Source: Paludibacteraceae bacterium
GTDB taxonomy: Bacteria; Bacteroidota; Bacteroidia; Bacteroidales; Paludibacteraceae
NCBI GenBank assembly: GCA_017479885.1
Contig: JAFVBR010000042.1
Location: 62,001-126,000, forward strand
Direction: 5' to 3'
Length of the DNA: 64,000 nucleotides
Part shown: positions 51,607-60,256 of the stretch, one piece after another
Numbering within the stretch: the stretch's first letter is position 1
Layout of the letters: each line of letters begins with the position of its first letter
The notes under the pieces: generated by a model
The model's database searches: none
What the model was told of the DNA's origin: nothing
Seen by the model: only the letters and a program-made list of their open reading frames with translations
Translations under genes and position numbers: made by a program

Positions 51607-53163
51607 TTACAATGGAATATTTGAGTGTTTCTTAAGCGGGTTGGTAAGACGCTTGGTCTGCAACATCTCGAATGCACGAATAATGCGGGCACGGGTGTTG
51701 CGAGGCTCGATAACGTCGTCTATATAACCACGGTTGGCTGCCTGGTAAGGAGAAGCGAACTTGTCTTTGTACTCTGCTTCTTTCTCGGCAATGAATTTCT
51801 TCTTCTCTTCCGGATCTTCTATCGCCTTGATGGCTTTAGCCTGAAGTACTCCTACTGCACCGCTGGCACCCATAACTGCAATCTCGGCATTAGGCCATGC
51901 ATAGCACATGTCGCCACGCAACTGTTTGCAAGACATCACAATATGGCTTCCGCCGTACGACTTGCGGACGGTGATGGTAACCTTGGGCACTGTAGCCTCG
52001 CCGTAAGCAAACATCAGTTTTGCTCCGTGGTCGATGATACCTGCATACTCCTGACCTGTTCCGCAAAGGAAACCGGGAACATCCACGAGCGTAAGTATCT
52101 GAATATTGAAAGCGTCGCAGAAACGAACGAAACGTGCAGCCTTGCGACTTGCATCGCAGTCGAGCACACCTGCAAGCCAGTTGGGCTGGTTGGCAATGAT
52201 ACCGGTGCTACGGCCGTTGAAACGGGCAAAACCGCAAATGATGTTCTTTGCATAGTCTTTCTGAACCTCCATGAAGTCACCATTGTCAACTATTGTCATA
52301 ATGATGTCTTTCATGTTGTATGGTTTGTTAGGATCGTCAGGTACGATGTCATTGAGTCCGTCATCAACACGGGCGGGGTCATCGGTGCACTCAAACAATG
52401 GAGCCTCCTCCATATTGTTCTGAGGAATAAACGAAATCAGGCGGCGTATCTCCTGAACAGCCTCTTCCTCTGTTGCTGCCACGAAATGGGTCACACCCGA
52501 CTTCGTTGCATGCACTTTTGCACCACCCAGTTGCTCTACTGTGACATCCTCGCCTGTAACTGACTTCACTACCTTCGGACCGGTGATGAACATATATGAG
52601 TTCTGCTCGGTCATCATGATGAAGTCTGTCAGTGCAGGGCTATATACTGCACCACCGGCGCACGGGCCAAAGATAACTGAAATCTGTGGTACAACGCCCG
52701 ATGCCAATATGTTACGCTCGAATATCTCTGCGTATCCTGCCAGTGCGCAGGCACCTTCCTGAATACGTGCACCACCCGAGTCGTTAAGTCCGATTATAGG
52801 TGCGCCCAGCTTCATTGCCATGTCCATCACGTGGCAGATCTTCTGTGCCATAGTCTCACTCAGCGAACCGCCGATCACGGTTGCGTCCTGCGCGAATACG
52901 AACACCAGACGGCCGTCTATTGTACCCGAACCGCAGGCAACACCGTCACCGAGGAACACTTTCTTCTCCATGCCGAAGTCGGTGCAACGGTGAGTGAGGA
53001 ACATGTCAACCTCCTCAAACGAGCCTTCGTCAAGAAGCATATTGATTCTCTCGCGAGCCGTATAACTGCCTTTAGCATGATGTTTCTCTACGGCTGCTTC
53101 ACCGCCGCCAGCATTAGCCTTGGCGCGGTTGTCAATCAGTTTCTGCAATTTACTTGTATCCAT
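51607..53163 (-). CDS. mmdA: Methylmalonyl-CoA decarboxylase/propionyl-CoA carboxylase carboxyltransferase subunit
   Basis: 518 residues, a complete crotonase-fold carboxyltransferase with N and C halves. It moves the carboxyl group of methylmalonyl-CoA to biotin. Seen: RINMLLDEGSFEE, LNDSGGARIQEG, FGPCAGGAVYSPALTDF, and in the second half LVDVPGFLCGTGQEYAGIIDHGAKLMFAYGEATVPK and SYGGSHIVMSCK. The presence of mmdB, OadG and the carrier beside it, without a biotin carboxylase, points to the decarboxylating direction. That would give propionyl-CoA in succinate-to-propionate fermentation. Confidence 0.94.
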   Translation of the reverse strand: MDTSKLQKLIDNRAKANAGGGEAAVEKHHAKGSYTARERINMLLDEGSFEEVDMFLTHRCTDFGMEKKVFLGDGVACGSGTIDGRLVFVFAQDATVIGGSLSETMAQKICHVMDMAMKLGAPIIGLNDSGGARIQEGACALAGYAEIFERNILASGVVPQISVIFGPCAGGAVYSPALTDFIMMTEQNSYMFITGPKVVKSVTGEDVTVEQLGGAKVHATKSGVTHFVAATEEEAVQEIRRLISFIPQNNMEEAPLFECTDDPARVDDGLNDIVPDDPNKPYNMKDIIMTIVDNGDFMEVQKDYAKNIICGFARFNGRSTGIIANQPNWLAGVLDCDASRKAARFVRFCDAFNIQILTLVDVPGFLCGTGQEYAGIIDHGAKLMFAYGEATVPKVTITVRKSYGGSHIVMSCKQLRGDMCYAWPNAEIAVMGASGAVGVLQAKAIKAIEDPEEKKKFIAEKEAEYKDKFASPYQAANRGYIDDVIEPRNTRARIIRAFEMLQTKRLTNPLKKHSNIPL

Positions 53164-53229
53164 AATCTACTAATTTTCAAATCTTCAAATAGGAGCACCG
53201 CTCCTTCATATTTTTATATGTATTTTATC

Positions 53230-53643
53230 CTACTTCGGTTGTTCGCAGATTTCTGTTAAAACACCACATGTGGATTTCGGGTGAAGGAAAGCAATCATCA
53301 GATTCTCGGCGCCTTTGCGGGGAGCCTTGTCAATAAGTTGCAAACCGGCAGCCTCGGCTTCAGCCAAAGCCTCTGCTACGTTCTCAACGTTGAATGCAAC
53401 GTGATGCACACCACCGCGACCACCGTTCTTCTCTATAAACTTGGCGATTGTTGACTCAGGACAAGTCGGTTCAAGAAGTTCAATCTTGGTCTGACCTACT
53501 TTGAAGAAAGCGGTTTTAACTTTTTGGTCTGCCACTTCCTCAATGGAGTAGCACTTCGATCCGGTTAAAAACTCAAAGAAAGGTATAGTTGCCTCCAATG
53601 AGGTAACAGCAATACCCAGATGCTCAATATGAGACGGTTTCAT
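53230..53643 (-). CDS. mce: Methylmalonyl-CoA epimerase
   Basis: 137 residues, a two-module glyoxalase/VOC fold. It interconverts (R)- and (S)-methylmalonyl-CoA, linking the B12 mutase to the decarboxylase. Metal ligands fit HIEHLGIAV (His), GGVHHVAFNVEN (His) and a late Glu in LTEICEQ. First gene of the decarboxylase operon. A six-bp hairpin (AGGAGC/GCTCCT, 53191-53205) lies in the 66-base gap to mmdA but has no U-run. Confidence 0.95.
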   Translation of the reverse strand: MKPSHIEHLGIAVTSLEATIPFFEFLTGSKCYSIEEVADQKVKTAFFKVGQTKIELLEPTCPESTIAKFIEKNGGRGGVHHVAFNVENVAEALAEAEAAGLQLIDKAPRKGAENLMIAFLHPKSTCGVLTEICEQPK

Positions 53644-53726
53644 AATATAAAATTATTAAGTTGTTAGTATATAATTAGTTACTTATAGCCTTTACAGAAT
53701 TTGTTCCACACGGCACAAATTTCGTG

Positions 53727-53758
53727 CAAAGTTACTCATTTTTTTTATTCTGAACAAG
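53727..53758 (-). promoter_or_regulatory. Promoter of the mce-mmdA operon
   Basis: Minus strand: CTTG (53755-53758), 20 bases, TAACTTTG (53727-53734). The leader is about 75 bases and AT-rich. Confidence 0.75.
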
Positions 53759-53780
53759 TAAAAAAAGCAAAGTTTTTCAA

Positions 53781-53817
53781 ATAAAAACAATGCCCACAAT
53801 CTAACTTGTGAGCATTG
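53781..53817 (-). terminator. Terminator after the 53856-54557 gene
   Basis: On the minus strand, CAATGC-T-CACAA pairs with TTGTG-G-GCATTG (53812-53817 and 53806-53810 with 53795-53799 and 53788-53793), followed by TTTTTATTT. Strong intrinsic terminator just upstream of the mce promoter. Confidence 0.9.
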
Positions 53818-53855
53818 ACGAAATTATGTAGATATTATTGAATAACTACTTAGAT

Positions 53856-54557
53856 TTAGAAGTTGAATGCCAACCCAACTCCATTTGATTTAATCTTTAC
53901 ATCCATGGAAACTTTCGGCTGATTGTTTTTAGCACAGGTAGCATTAAATGTATCTAAAGCCCCTGCTCTCTGTCTATAACCTTTAATCCAAACAGGAATA
54001 CATGCTATTTCAAAGCCTGTGCCAATAATTAGGAAAGAACTTCCGACCAAAGTGCATGCTGAATCATCCCCCAAAACTCCTATTGTCACAAATGATGCAC
54101 CTAACAAATCTGATAATATTCCTGCAGCCAAAAATGCCTGCCCCATACTAACTTTTTTATCTCCTGCTCTATATTGTTCATATGCAGAGGGACAATATTT
54201 CATTAAATACCAAACATATTCTGTGTGAGTAAGTTTCAAATCACCATATCTATATAGCATGTCATTTTCTAAATACATAATATCCTGCGAAGTTTTCACC
54301 TCTTTCGCCACATTTTCCAAGGAATTAAACACTTGAACCTCACCATTTCCATATACTACGGAAGCAACTTTAGAAGTTTCAATTACAAATGTTGGTCCTT
54401 CTAAATTTGATGCTTTCTTGTAATGGATCTCATAAGCAGAAACTACCTCAATTTTTGCCTCAATCCTCTCTGAATCACGAGTAATAATAATGTCGAATGC
54501 AAAAATATTTACACTGATCAACATTACCAAAACGAACAATGAAAAGAATCTTCTCAT
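53856..54557 (-). CDS. Hypothetical secreted or envelope protein
   Basis: 233 residues. N-terminal signal peptide (RRFFSLFVLVMLISVNIFAF), then a beta-rich stretch DIIITRDSERIEAKIEVVSAYEIHYKKASNLEGP...IETSKVASVVYGNGEVQVF. This pattern, seen in many Bacteroidota envelope proteins, is of unknown role. The C-terminal half has two hydrophobic helices (about 145-195, AAGILSDLLGASFVTIGVLG and LVGSSFLIIGTGFEIACIPVWI). The start at 54557 gives the signal peptide; a longer frame from 54635 does not. It is AT-rich relative to the decarboxylase genes. I cannot assign a function. Confidence 0.65.
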   Translation of the reverse strand: MRRFFSLFVLVMLISVNIFAFDIIITRDSERIEAKIEVVSAYEIHYKKASNLEGPTFVIETSKVASVVYGNGEVQVFNSLENVAKEVKTSQDIMYLENDMLYRYGDLKLTHTEYVWYLMKYCPSAYEQYRAGDKKVSMGQAFLAAGILSDLLGASFVTIGVLGDDSACTLVGSSFLIIGTGFEIACIPVWIKGYRQRAGALDTFNATCAKNNQPKVSMDVKIKSNGVGLAFNF

Positions 54558-54636
54558 ACTACAACATTGTTTTGTTTTCTCAGGCAACCACAACAGAGAT
54601 ATATAAAACAGAAGCGTGAGGCTGCTATGCCACACA

Positions 54637-54768
54637 CTTGAAGTTAGAGGGTCTTAGGAAACCTTGATAAATAAGTATGCAGATAGAACTCCACGCTAAC
54701 ACGTGAAGACTATTCGCAATCGTCTCATTTATCATTTCTGAAAAGTTCCTAAGTTTTCTAACTTCGAG
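54637..54768. ncRNA. Candidate structured RNA with a long rod-like fold
   Basis: In a 335-base gap without a credible gene, nested stems close over about 130 bases. CTTGAAGTTAGA (54637-54648) pairs with TCTAACTTCGAG (54757-54768); CTTAGGAA (54653-54660) with TTCCTAAG (54746-54753); TGATAAAT (54665-54672) with ATTTATCA (54727-54734); and an apical CACG/CGTG (54692-54695 with 54702-54705). The result is an interrupted rod with internal loops, reminiscent of 6S RNA, though no family signature proves that. Strand is undecided. The minus strand has a weak -7-like AGCGTTTG about 20 bases before the outer stem and a GTGTGGC/GCCTCAC hairpin with a T-rich tail after it. Confidence 0.5.
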
Positions 54769-54892
54769 AGCGAAAGCAAACGCTTCTTTAGTTCAGTATG
54801 TCCTTCTGTTTAACGTCGAGAAGCGACGATATTAGTTATTCAAATTAATTATCCAAATATTAAAAAAAACAATTCGTAGTTAAAACACATCC

Positions 54893-55120
54893 TTAATATC
54901 CATTTTCATAGAGAAATTCCGGTGCAAGGTCTGCACCATTTGCCCATTCTATGGTGACGGGTGTTAGAGCATATTGAATAAATTGGTCATGATTCAACAA
55001 TTCCCCAAACACCTCACCTTTCAAGTAAGGTTTCAAATCAATCTGCTTGCGTACTCCATCATTGAAAGTGAGGGCAAGACGATAATCACCCTGATAATCA
55101 ACATCTGTAACTCTTAACAT
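54893..55120 (-). CDS. DUF2442 family protein
   Basis: 75 residues, a small soluble beta-rich protein with DUF2442 features: LRVTDVDYQGDYRLALTFNDGVRKQIDLKPYL, GEVFGEL and the C-terminal IEWANGADLAPEFLYENGY. DUF2442 genes very often follow DUF4160 genes, and the pair has the size and layout of a toxin-antitoxin module. Six bases separate it from the DUF4160 stop upstream. Activity is unproven, and which partner would be the toxin is not evident. Confidence 0.88.
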   Translation of the reverse strand: MLRVTDVDYQGDYRLALTFNDGVRKQIDLKPYLKGEVFGELLNHDQFIQYALTPVTIEWANGADLAPEFLYENGY

Positions 55121-55126
55121 AATCTA

Positions 55127-55384
55127 TTATTTTAGAGGGTCTATTCTTCCTATCTTTTCGCCATTTTGGGCTTTCTCCCACAATGTCAGAATCTCTTGTT
55201 CATGTTGATCAAGCCATTCATTAACCTTAGCTATAACTTTAGCAGGTGCTTGACCATCAACTATCCGGTCTAACACACTAATACTACATTCATAATCGCC
55301 ATACTTAAAATGAACATGAGGAGGATTATGGTCTAACCAATACAGGCTAACAATAATTCCATAAAAGCGACTTATTTCAGGCAT
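55127..55384 (-). CDS. DUF4160 family protein
   Basis: 85 residues. MPEISRFYGIIVSLYWLDHNPPHVHFKYGDYE is the DUF4160 signature, in particular HNPPHVHF. The C-terminus (VIAKVNEWLDQHEQEILTLWEKAQNGE) is a helical region also typical. The two His residues of the signature could bind metal or act catalytically, but no reaction is known. The start at 55384 gives the family N-terminus and lies 20 bases after the predicted transcription start. First gene of the DUF4160-DUF2442 pair. Confidence 0.9.
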   Translation of the reverse strand: MPEISRFYGIIVSLYWLDHNPPHVHFKYGDYECSISVLDRIVDGQAPAKVIAKVNEWLDQHEQEILTLWEKAQNGEKIGRIDPLK

Positions 55385-55410
55385 AATAAAAGGAGTTAAT
55401 TTTTCGGTTG

Positions 55411-55442
55411 CAAAGATAAGGATAATTTTGGAGACATGCAAA
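55411..55442 (-). promoter_or_regulatory. Promoter of the DUF4160-DUF2442 pair
   Basis: Minus strand: TTTG (55439-55442), 20 bases, TATCTTTG (55411-55418). Confidence 0.8.
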
Positions 55443-55468
55443 TATATTTTGTTAAATCAATAGATTTG

Positions 55469-55580
55469 ACAAAGTGTAAGCAAAAAGTCAAAGAGGGTGA
55501 CAAAATGTCAAAAGACAAGGGTAGCTGACACTGAGCTTGAAGGTAGCTAAATCTGAGCTTACCGTGAACTTACACTTTGT
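55469..55580. repeat. 12-bp inverted repeat enclosing 88 bases with leader-like repeats
   Basis: ACAAAGTGTAAG (55469-55480) is repeated inverted as CTTACACTTTGT (55569-55580). The enclosed 88 bases hold TGACA/TGTCA (near 55498-55510) and two TAGCT...AGCTT units (55522-55538 and 55544-55560). The first unit, with flanks (55513-55542), matches 23 of 30 bases of the polysaccharide-locus leader at 24615-24644. No coding frame is evident. It could be a hairpin RNA, a protein-binding site or an invertible segment. Confidence 0.6.
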
Positions 55581-55659
55581 AAAGAATATGCGGAAAATGG
55601 TGACAGTTTGCAAAAAGCCGGAATATTTGGCTGTTTTAGAACGTTTTTTTACTTACCTA

Positions 55660-55691
55660 TTTGCCTGTTTAAAACATTTTATCTATCTTTG
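55660..55691 (+). promoter_or_regulatory. Promoter of the DUF1963 gene
   Basis: TTTG at 55660-55663, 20 bases, TATCTTTG at 55684-55691. The message should start near 55698, which supports the ATG at 55717 over the longer frame from 55537. Confidence 0.85.
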
Positions 55692-55716
55692 CGGAATAAA
55701 TCAAAAGTGCGCAAGC

Positions 55717-56361
55717 ATGGCCATCAAACTTATATTCCCTAACGAACCTGCCGATCCGGCCCCCGGCACGAGCAGAATGTGGGGCATGCCTGATTTACCA
55801 GAGTCAACGCCCTACCCTGAGACTGTCGTAAGCGATGAGGACGGCGAATATGCAGACCCGATGACACTTATCTGTCAAATCAACTGTCAGGACATAGCGA
55901 CATTCGACACCGAGAATCTGCTTCCGCACAAAGGCCTTTTGTCGTTTTTTGCCGTCATTGACTATTATTTGGGTATGGAGGATACAGACGCAGACGGCTA
56001 CAACGGCATAGGCGAATGGACTAAAGACATGTTCCGCGTCATCTGGTCGGAAGACACACAGAATCTGCATCGGCACACTATTGAAGACGAAGACGGCAAC
56101 CCCTATGGTCTGAAGGCCGAGAAGATTGTCTTCTCCGGCAATGCCCGTCATGACGACGGTTTCCGTCTTTTGGGCAAACCATTCTACGAAGAAGTTGCCG
56201 AGCAGACCGATGCCAAGCTTATTTCTCTATTGCAGTTAGATGAGTCAGAGCGCTGGAATCTGCGTTTCTACGATTGCGGAATGCTGAATTTCCTAATTAG
56301 CAAAGAAGACCTCTTGGCAAGGCGGTTTGACAATGTCAGATGCTACATGCACTCTTTCTGA
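55717..56361 (+). CDS. DUF1963 (YwqG-like) family protein
   Basis: 214 residues, soluble, acidic. The order GTSRMWGMPDLPESTPYP, then LICQINCQDIATF, LLSFFAVIDYYLG, a variable middle, then LLQLDESERWNLRFYDCGMLNFLISKEDLLARRFDNVRCYM matches the DUF1963/YwqG group. These proteins are widespread and uncharacterised, and often sit near toxin-immunity or mobile regions. It starts just beyond the DUF4160/DUF2442 module and the 55.5-kb repeat region, with its own promoter. Confidence 0.85.
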   Translation: MAIKLIFPNEPADPAPGTSRMWGMPDLPESTPYPETVVSDEDGEYADPMTLICQINCQDIATFDTENLLPHKGLLSFFAVIDYYLGMEDTDADGYNGIGEWTKDMFRVIWSEDTQNLHRHTIEDEDGNPYGLKAEKIVFSGNARHDDGFRLLGKPFYEEVAEQTDAKLISLLQLDESERWNLRFYDCGMLNFLISKEDLLARRFDNVRCYMHSF

Positions 56362-56457
56362 GCAATGCCTAATAGCGGCAATATCAATATCATCCACCTG
56401 CATCGAAGCTCACAAGCTGAAAACTACCATAAATACATAACCAATCAATAACTAATC

Positions 56458-58404
56458 ATGAAGAAGTTTATACTACCTATTCTTGCAGTCGTATTATTTG
56501 TTTCCTGCAACAATGAAAACAGACCTGAGAACGAGAACAAATTCTCTATCAATCCCACCTCTATCAATGCTCCTGACGTTGGCGGTGACTACACTATCAC
56601 CCTCAACGCTCTCCAAGCATGGACTGCCACCAGTGAAGAGTCGTGGATAAAAGTCTCTCCAATGAATGGTGAGGCGGGTACAGCAGAGGTTAGCATCAAA
56701 CTTAGTGCAAACAAAGAAACTGCGGAAAGCACAGGCAAAGTAGTTTTCCAAAGCTCAGACCAGACCATAGAGTTACCGGTGTCAAGAGCGGGGAAGGCAG
56801 CCCCATATCTGAGAATAGTTTCCAATCAAAGTTTCGTCTCTCCTAAAGAAGGAGGCAACTATACCGTTCAGATAGAGAGCAATATTCGCTGGTCGGCAAG
56901 CAGCGATGTCGGCTGGGTCAAAGTGAGCAAAGGTGTAAGTCAGAACAATGACATCATCAGTCTCACAGTTGATGCTGCCACAAAGCCCGAGACCACACAC
57001 GCAAAAGTTACCTTTGCACCATACGGTGAAGGTCAAGCTGCAGGAGAACAATATATTCTCATCTCTCGCGGAGGCACAGATGCGACCTCTATGACAGTTG
57101 ACCCAGCCAATATAGACGTTCCTGCAGAAGGAGGCGACTACACCATTCAGGTAACTTCAAATGCCAAATGGCGTGCCCGTACAAGTTGGGATGTGGATTG
57201 GATTAAAATAAACGGTAGTGACCAAGGCGAGGGCAGTGGCTCCTTCGGAATTACAGTTGACCCTGCTACTTCGGCAAACAAGGCTATAGGTATCATCACA
57301 ATAGAGGAGATTCGTTCCGACAACTTCGCACCTGTATCAGTGCAAGTTACCATCAACCGTGAAGGTCTGCAGAATGCAGTATTAGGTGTCAGTCGTACCT
57401 CTTTCACCGTTCCCCCCGCAGGTGGTCAATGTACGGTTGAAATACACAGCAAGAATCCGTGGCAAGCAACTGCAAGTTCAAAGAACATATCACTCTCCGC
57501 AACATCCGGCAGAGGCGACGGAGTTATTATTATCACTGTCAATCCTTCTATCGACAATGATGCACACATAGCTACTGTCAAAATCACAACTACAGGCAGC
57601 AATATTATCAACGAGAGCATAATCATCAAAATCCTGCAAATGTCTCATAACGAGTTTTACGGATTATCTATCGGTGATAACAAGAGAGTGTTCTTTGCCA
57701 ATGGCAATCTGCAGTATCAACCCGCTTCCCAAAGATGGCAATTCGCAGCAAACCAATACGACTACATAGGAAAGGGTAACGGCGATTACATATTATATTC
57801 ATCTACTTCTTTCGGCAACGGCTGGATCGACCTCTTCAGTTGGGGTACAGGAAACAGACCCACCGAAATGAGTGCATTCCCAAGTTTGTTCAGCACATTT
57901 TATGACTGGGGCAACAACACTATCCGGAATGAAGAAGCTTATACATGGCGCACGCTTTACGATTATGAATGGAACTATCTGCTTACGGGTCGTGAAAACG
58001 CAGAGGCTTTACAAGCCTTTGCTACAGTCAATAACACACACGGTTACATGTTTTTGCCTGATGGTGGTATTAGCAGCACATTCCGCTTTCAACCCGGCAC
58101 AACCGACTGGGAAACCAACACCTATTCTGTTGCTGAGTGGCAGCAATTAGAGGCAGCAGGGTGTGTGTTCTTGCCTGCAGCAGGTCAAAGACAATATGAT
58201 GATAAAAAACAGGAATTCTATGTTTCCTATTTTAACACTCTTGGACAATATTGGGCAGCAACAGGCAAATTTTCAACTCCCGATTTAGCATATTCTTTGT
58301 ATTTCAGACTTATCGATGGCGAGGATGCGATGGGTTTTATAACTGTCTTTGCAGATAACAAAACAATCGGCTGCTCTGTACGACTTGTAAGAGACGCTAA
58401 ATAA
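56458..58404 (+). CDS. Surface lipoprotein with four BACON domains and a C-terminal Bacteroidales surface domain
   Basis: 648 residues. Lipoprotein signal with lipobox LFVSC. Four tandem Ig-like BACON domains at about 29-112, 115-205, 213-308 and 312-392, each with the WxA...W pattern (AWTATSEESWIKVSP, RWSASSDVGWVKVS, KWRARTSWDVDWIKI, PWQATASSKNISLS). The C-terminal 250 residues begin VFFANGNLQYQPASQRWQFAANQYDYIG and end GCSVRLVRDAK, a module found in many Bacteroidales surface proteins; its role is unknown. BACON domains occur in glycan-binding and mucin-associated proteins. It is monocistronic, with a terminator at 58452. Confidence 0.9.
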   Translation: MKKFILPILAVVLFVSCNNENRPENENKFSINPTSINAPDVGGDYTITLNALQAWTATSEESWIKVSPMNGEAGTAEVSIKLSANKETAESTGKVVFQSSDQTIELPVSRAGKAAPYLRIVSNQSFVSPKEGGNYTVQIESNIRWSASSDVGWVKVSKGVSQNNDIISLTVDAATKPETTHAKVTFAPYGEGQAAGEQYILISRGGTDATSMTVDPANIDVPAEGGDYTIQVTSNAKWRARTSWDVDWIKINGSDQGEGSGSFGITVDPATSANKAIGIITIEEIRSDNFAPVSVQVTINREGLQNAVLGVSRTSFTVPPAGGQCTVEIHSKNPWQATASSKNISLSATSGRGDGVIIITVNPSIDNDAHIATVKITTTGSNIINESIIIKILQMSHNEFYGLSIGDNKRVFFANGNLQYQPASQRWQFAANQYDYIGKGNGDYILYSSTSFGNGWIDLFSWGTGNRPTEMSAFPSLFSTFYDWGNNTIRNEEAYTWRTLYDYEWNYLLTGRENAEALQAFATVNNTHGYMFLPDGGISSTFRFQPGTTDWETNTYSVAEWQQLEAAGCVFLPAAGQRQYDDKKQEFYVSYFNTLGQYWAATGKFSTPDLAYSLYFRLIDGEDAMGFITVFADNKTIGCSVRLVRDAK

Positions 58405-58451
58405 GTGTTCCTTATATTCTCCGCACTGCGGATACACTGAACACGATTAAT

Positions 58452-58495
58452 TAATAACACAGAGACTCGAATTTTGTCGTGTCTCTGTGTTATTA
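58452..58495 (+). terminator. Terminator after the BACON lipoprotein gene
   Basis: A perfect 15-bp stem (58452-58466 with 58481-58495) and a 14-base loop, followed by TATTTTG. Its right edge nearly touches the -33 element of the next promoter. Confidence 0.85.
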
Positions 58496-58498
58496 TAT

Positions 58499-58529
58499 TT
58501 TGCAATATACAAAAATTATAGTAACTTTG
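58499..58529 (+). promoter_or_regulatory. Promoter of the acyl-CoA synthetase gene
   Basis: TTTG at 58499-58502, 19 bases, TAACTTTG at 58522-58529. The message starts near 58536, so the in-frame ATG at 58538 would be almost leaderless; the ATG at 58586 is preferred. Confidence 0.8.
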
Positions 58530-58585
58530 CAACCGAAATGGGAAGAAGAACGGGGAATAGAGAAACAGACAAGGACAACAGGGAA

Positions 58586-60256
58586 ATGACAAAGCACATA
58601 TTTACATATTACAACGAGATATTCCCCAAAATGTGGGACAAGCCTGCGCTCAGCGACTATAATGGTGACGTCAGTTACACCTACTGCGAGCTGGCAGAGC
58701 AGATTGAGAAATTAGGCATCTTATTCCGTGAGTTAGGAATACAGAAAGGTGACAAGATTGCCCTATGCGGACGTAACTCTTCCAACTGGGCTGCAACCTA
58801 TCTTGCCATCGCGGCATACGGAGCAGTGATAGTAAGCATACTGCAGGATTTTGCCCCTGACGATATCAGACGCCTTGTCAGTCATTCCGATGCCAAACTC
58901 CTCATGGTAGGACCATTTGTATGGAAAAATCTCCAGGCTGCACCTGAAGACATTGCTGCCAAAAATCCTAAACTTGAGGCAATAGTTGGTATCAAAGATT
59001 TCAACATCATCTATCGGAAATCCGCTGCTGCTTCTCAGCCCGAGATAACCAAAGAGAGTATCGACGCCATCTTCTGCGAGAAATATCCTGAAGGAATGAA
59101 GCCGTCAGACATTCACTACACCGATGACAACTACGACGACCTCATGCTTATCAACTACACCAGTGGTTCTACAGGTGCTCCCAAAGGTGTCATGCTGACC
59201 TACAAATCGCTTTCGGGCAACCTCTACAGCGGCCACACATTCCTTCCCAACAAGCCTGGAGACGTGTTGGTAAGCATGCTTCCGCTGGCTCACATGTTCG
59301 GGCAGTTGGCAGAATTTCTCTTCCCTCTCTCCGGCGGCTGCCATATTTATTTCCTTGCAAAGGCACCAACACCTACTCTACTGCTCAAAGCATTCTCCGA
59401 GCTTCATCCTTACATGATTGTCACTGTGCCTTTGGTAATAGAGAAGATTTGCAAGAAATCCGTCTTCCCGATCACCAACAAAGCTATCTTCCGCCGTTTG
59501 TGGCATGCTCCATTCGGTATAGGTCCTTTCATTCGCAAGAAAGTGAAGACCAAGTTGATGAATGCATTCGGTGGCAATATCCGCTACTTTATCGCAGGTG
59601 GAGCAGCGGTCAATGAGGACGTTGAGCGATTGCTTCTTGACATACATTTCCCCTTTGTAGTGGGGTATGGTATGACAGAGTGCGGACCTCTCATTGGAGG
59701 ATGCTATGTTAAAGACTTTGTTGCCCGTAGTGCAGGACACATCTTACCGTACAATGAAATCAAGATTGACTCTGAAGATCCTTATACTCAAGTCGGTGAG
59801 ATTCTTGTCAAAGGTGACCATGTCATGACCGGATACTATAAGAATCCGGAAGCTACTGCCGCTGCATTCACTGAGGATGGTTGGCTGCGCACCGGCGACT
59901 TGGGACTTATTGACAAAAATCTTAATATCTTCATCAAGGGCAGAAACAAGAACATGATTCTCGGCAGCACAGGTCAGAACATCTACCCCGAAGAGATAGA
60001 AGACAAACTCAACAATATGGAGGGAGTGGTAGAATCGGTGGTAGTGGAAAGAGAAGGCAAACTGGTAGCATTGGTATTCCCTGACCTCAAAGGCGAACTG
60101 GAGTTCTCACAATCGCTCAGAGAAATGATGGAGGAGAACCTGAAGAAACTCAACGAACTGCTGCCAAAATACAGCCAGATATTCAAGATAGAACTGCAGG
60201 AGAAGGAGTTTGAGAAGACTCCTAAGAAGAGTATAAAGCGATTCCTTTACAAGTAA
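58586..60256 (+). CDS. AMP-dependent acyl-CoA/long-chain fatty acid ligase
   Basis: 556 residues. Adenylates a carboxylic acid, probably a fatty acid, and joins it to CoA. ANL-superfamily motifs: the P-loop INYTSGSTGAPKGVMLTY, AGGAAVNEDVERLLLDIHFPFVVGYGMTECGPL, GWLRTGDLG, the hinge FIKGRNKNMIL, and the catalytic Lys in TPKKSIKRFLYK at the C-terminus. The start is ATG 58586 (MTKHIFTYYNEIF); 58538 adds 16 uncertain residues. The last 10 bases overlap trmN6 on the other strand. Confidence 0.92.
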   Translation: MTKHIFTYYNEIFPKMWDKPALSDYNGDVSYTYCELAEQIEKLGILFRELGIQKGDKIALCGRNSSNWAATYLAIAAYGAVIVSILQDFAPDDIRRLVSHSDAKLLMVGPFVWKNLQAAPEDIAAKNPKLEAIVGIKDFNIIYRKSAAASQPEITKESIDAIFCEKYPEGMKPSDIHYTDDNYDDLMLINYTSGSTGAPKGVMLTYKSLSGNLYSGHTFLPNKPGDVLVSMLPLAHMFGQLAEFLFPLSGGCHIYFLAKAPTPTLLLKAFSELHPYMIVTVPLVIEKICKKSVFPITNKAIFRRLWHAPFGIGPFIRKKVKTKLMNAFGGNIRYFIAGGAAVNEDVERLLLDIHFPFVVGYGMTECGPLIGGCYVKDFVARSAGHILPYNEIKIDSEDPYTQVGEILVKGDHVMTGYYKNPEATAAAFTEDGWLRTGDLGLIDKNLNIFIKGRNKNMILGSTGQNIYPEEIEDKLNNMEGVVESVVVEREGKLVALVFPDLKGELEFSQSLREMMEENLKKLNELLPKYSQIFKIELQEKEFEKTPKKSIKRFLYK

